Source: Phycisphaerae bacterium SM23_33 (GTDB taxonomy: Bacteria > Planctomycetota > Phycisphaerae > SM23-33). Taken from it: a DNA stretch of 6,403 bases. The translations under genes and the position numbers were made by a program. Below the pieces are notes generated by a model. That model worked only from the letters and a program-made list of their open reading frames with translations, had not been told where the DNA came from and did not search any database. The first letter of the stretch is position 1. Every line of letters starts with the position of its first letter. This document shows, in pieces, positions 5,502 through 6,403 of the stretch. The DNA lies in NCBI GenBank assembly GCA_001303665.1, contig LJUF01000243.1, forward strand, positions 1 through 6,403. The letters run 5' to 3'.

Positions 5502-6403
5502 CCCCTTGCAGACGAAAAGTCTGGGGATCGAGGATCCAGATGCCTACGGCCGCAGGCAGGATGCATTGAACAGCCGCGGCATCGTGGCATGGGCGCCTGC
5601 CTGCCCGCAGGCTCGCCCACGCGTCGCACGGTCGTCTCGACCGTGCCTCGAGGCCGCTCGCCACGGCCGAGACGGCCGTGGGACACGCGGGCAAGCCCCC
5701 GGGGTCCCTGGCGGGGATGCCCGTGCCACTTTTTCTGGACACTGTAGCATTGTTCTGTTTCGTCGCGGTGCCGGTTCTTGGAGTCGGGCGCATAGCGGCA
5801 ATTCAGACAGAACGGCACCGACAGCGACGCCATTCTCCACGTGTCGGCGGATTGACCTCCCATCTCGCCTTCCTTCGTGACGGGAAAGATCATGTCCGGA
5901 GGCAGGACCGACAGCATGTCATAGGCCGCCGGGCCTATGCCGCTTCTGCCGCTGGTGTATTTGGCTGACGAGTGCAGGCACTTCGCCCCGTCTACGCGGT
6001 ACTCATAGAGTCTGCCCTGACCGTCACCGCAGCAGTGCATGTAGTTGTTGTTGCGGTCGTAGAGATAGAACGAAACGAACGGCTTTCCGCTCTCGCGGCT
6101 TGGACAAAGATACAACCGCTCGGGCACCTTGTGCTTCAGGGGGCTGAGGTAGCCGATCTTGGCTCCGCCGGCGGGCACTTTCGGCTCGATGCCGCGGGCC
6201 ACGAGCCACGCATGCAGGATTTTCAGCGCGTTCTTATCCTCGCGGCATCCATCGACGTATCGAAACAGCAGTTTGTCCCATTCGCAGCCGCCGCGGAGCA
6301 TCACCGGCCTGCTGTCGCGCACCGCCGCTGCCATGGCATCGATGTCCTTGAGGCCAACATACGACGGCCGCGGCATCAGTTGGTCCCACAGGTACTCGTG
6401 GCC
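5213..6403 (-). CDS. Unrecognised protein, 5' end off-window; only about 5737-6403 looks truly coding
   Basis: The minus-strand frame is open from the right edge (first codons read GHEYLWDQLMPRPSY) with no stop until 5213. An ATG at 6376 is in frame, but the coding-like residues before it suggest the true start is outside. The first ~222 codons look like a real protein: VRDSRPVMLRGGCEWDKLLF, a helix ALKILHAWLVARGIEP, then YLSPLKHKVPERLYLCPSR, FYLYDRNNNYMHCCGDG, YEYRVDG and FCLNCRY. It is Cys-rich, with no clear membrane helix in the visible part. The YL-P---RLYLCPSR stretch faintly recalls planctomycete pilin-like proteins, but I do not recognise a family. Beyond about 5737 the frame reads Arg/Pro/Gly-rich sequence through the hairpin array, then antisense to the GspK-like gene (5213-5501). 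This tail is probably not native, so the gene may be 3'-degraded, frameshifted or a chance read-through. Confidence 0.45.
   Translation of the reverse strand, partial: GHEYLWDQLMPRPSYVGLKDIDAMAAAVRDSRPVMLRGGCEWDKLLFRYVDGCREDKNALKILHAWLVARGIEPKVPAGGAKIGYLSPLKHKVPERLYLCPSRESGKPFVSFYLYDRNNNYMHCCGDGQGRLYEYRVDGAKCLHSSAKYTSGRSGIGPAAYDMLSVLPPDMIFPVTKEGEMGGQSADTWRMASLSVPFCLNCRYAPDSKNRHRDETEQCYSVQKKWHGHPRQGPRGLARVSHGRLGRGERPRGTVETTVRRVGEPAGRQAPMPRCRGCSMHPACGRRHLDPRSPDFSSARGQSTTCRQVPGVGAPVDSRRTWSLYRAWPAYPMPVSRTGSVLLLVRSPSTGSAATTLKVPLPIGRSVGRLPTAKSLRQLPGFFLICKSPMSTPERA
5502..5745. repeat. Array of five GC-rich hairpins between convergent genes
   Basis: Successive inverted repeats are seen. A: TGCCT/AGGCA (5541-5545 with 5554-5558). 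B: TGGGCGCCTGC (5590-5600) with GCAGG (5607-5611) and CGCCCA (5614-5619), a 2-base bulge between. C: CACGGTCG/CGACCGTG with loop TCT (5627-5645). D: CCACGGCCG/CGGCCGTGG with loop AGA (5661-5681). E: CACG-C-GGGCA with TGCCCGTG (5684-5693 with 5718-5725). C and the reverse complement of D differ by one compensatory base pair. From memory, GGCACGGGC-type hairpins are widespread in planctomycete genomes, so this looks like a dispersed, non-coding element; a search of related genomes would show its copy number. Confidence 0.6.
5684..5734 (+). terminator. Candidate intrinsic terminator of the pseudopilin operon
   Basis: The arms CACG-C-GGGCA (5684-5693) and TGCCCGTG (5718-5725) pair with one bulged C, and an inner CCCC/GGGG pairing (5696-5699 with 5713-5716) extends the stem. 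Four bases later a TTTTT run (5730-5734) follows. The T-run is short and the loop large. It lies about 180-230 bases after the last plus-strand stop. Confidence 0.38.

Noticed and set aside
5541..5725. CRISPR-like array
   Set aside because: The repeats are palindromes of different sequence and spacing with no constant direct repeat and no regular spacer length.
5506..5968. Plus-strand frames across the hairpin array and antisense to the right-hand gene
   Set aside because: They read palindromic DNA or the reverse of a more protein-like frame, and show no ribosome site or domain.

Overview
The window reads as a piece of chromosome from a GC-rich bacterium, most likely a planctomycete or a relative. 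This is inferred from three things: the pseudopilin style (leaders ending RRAF or WGF, a GYGPYL-type major pseudopilin tail, a DDVDDYHGW motif), the high GC, and intergenic clusters of short GC-rich hairpins. No ribosomal RNA or other marker gene is present to confirm the lineage.

Layout of the plus strand, left to right: (1) the 3' end of a PilO/GspM-like inner-membrane gene (1-378); (2) a one-TM periplasmic protein with a PilP/GspC-like C-terminal domain (477-1022); (3) a 309-bp gap with a stem-loop at its start; (4) a GspG-type major pseudopilin behind a perfect AGGAGG site (1332-1805); (5) a ~300-bp gap with three back-to-back hairpins and a candidate promoter; (6) a tight minor-pseudopilin run: GspH-type (2108-2641), GspJ/PilW-type (2638-3783), GspI/PilV/MshD-type (3780-4973) and a short GspK/PilX-like protein (5040-5501). 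H-J and J-I are joined by ATGA overlaps. (7) A hairpin array (5541-5725) ends in a T-run that could terminate the operon. (8) A convergent minus-strand gene of unknown function enters from the right edge; its open frame runs on through the hairpins and into the antisense of the GspK-like gene.

Together the plus-strand genes encode the assembly platform and pilus subunits of a type II secretion or type IV pilus-like machine. Inner-membrane PilO/PilP-like proteins link platform to outer membrane, the G subunit forms the filament body, and the H/J/I/K subunits prime or cap it. The secretin, ATPases, platform protein and prepilin peptidase are not in this window.

The most unusual content is in two adjacent minor pseudopilins. 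The J-type protein carries an inserted ~160-residue beta-sandwich-like domain between its pilin body and its conserved pilin C-terminal strand. The I-type protein carries a ~210-residue C-terminal domain resembling ThuA/class I glutamine-amidotransferase-like folds. If these predictions hold, this machine would present two folded accessory domains at its tip. That interpretation is inference from sequence pattern only.
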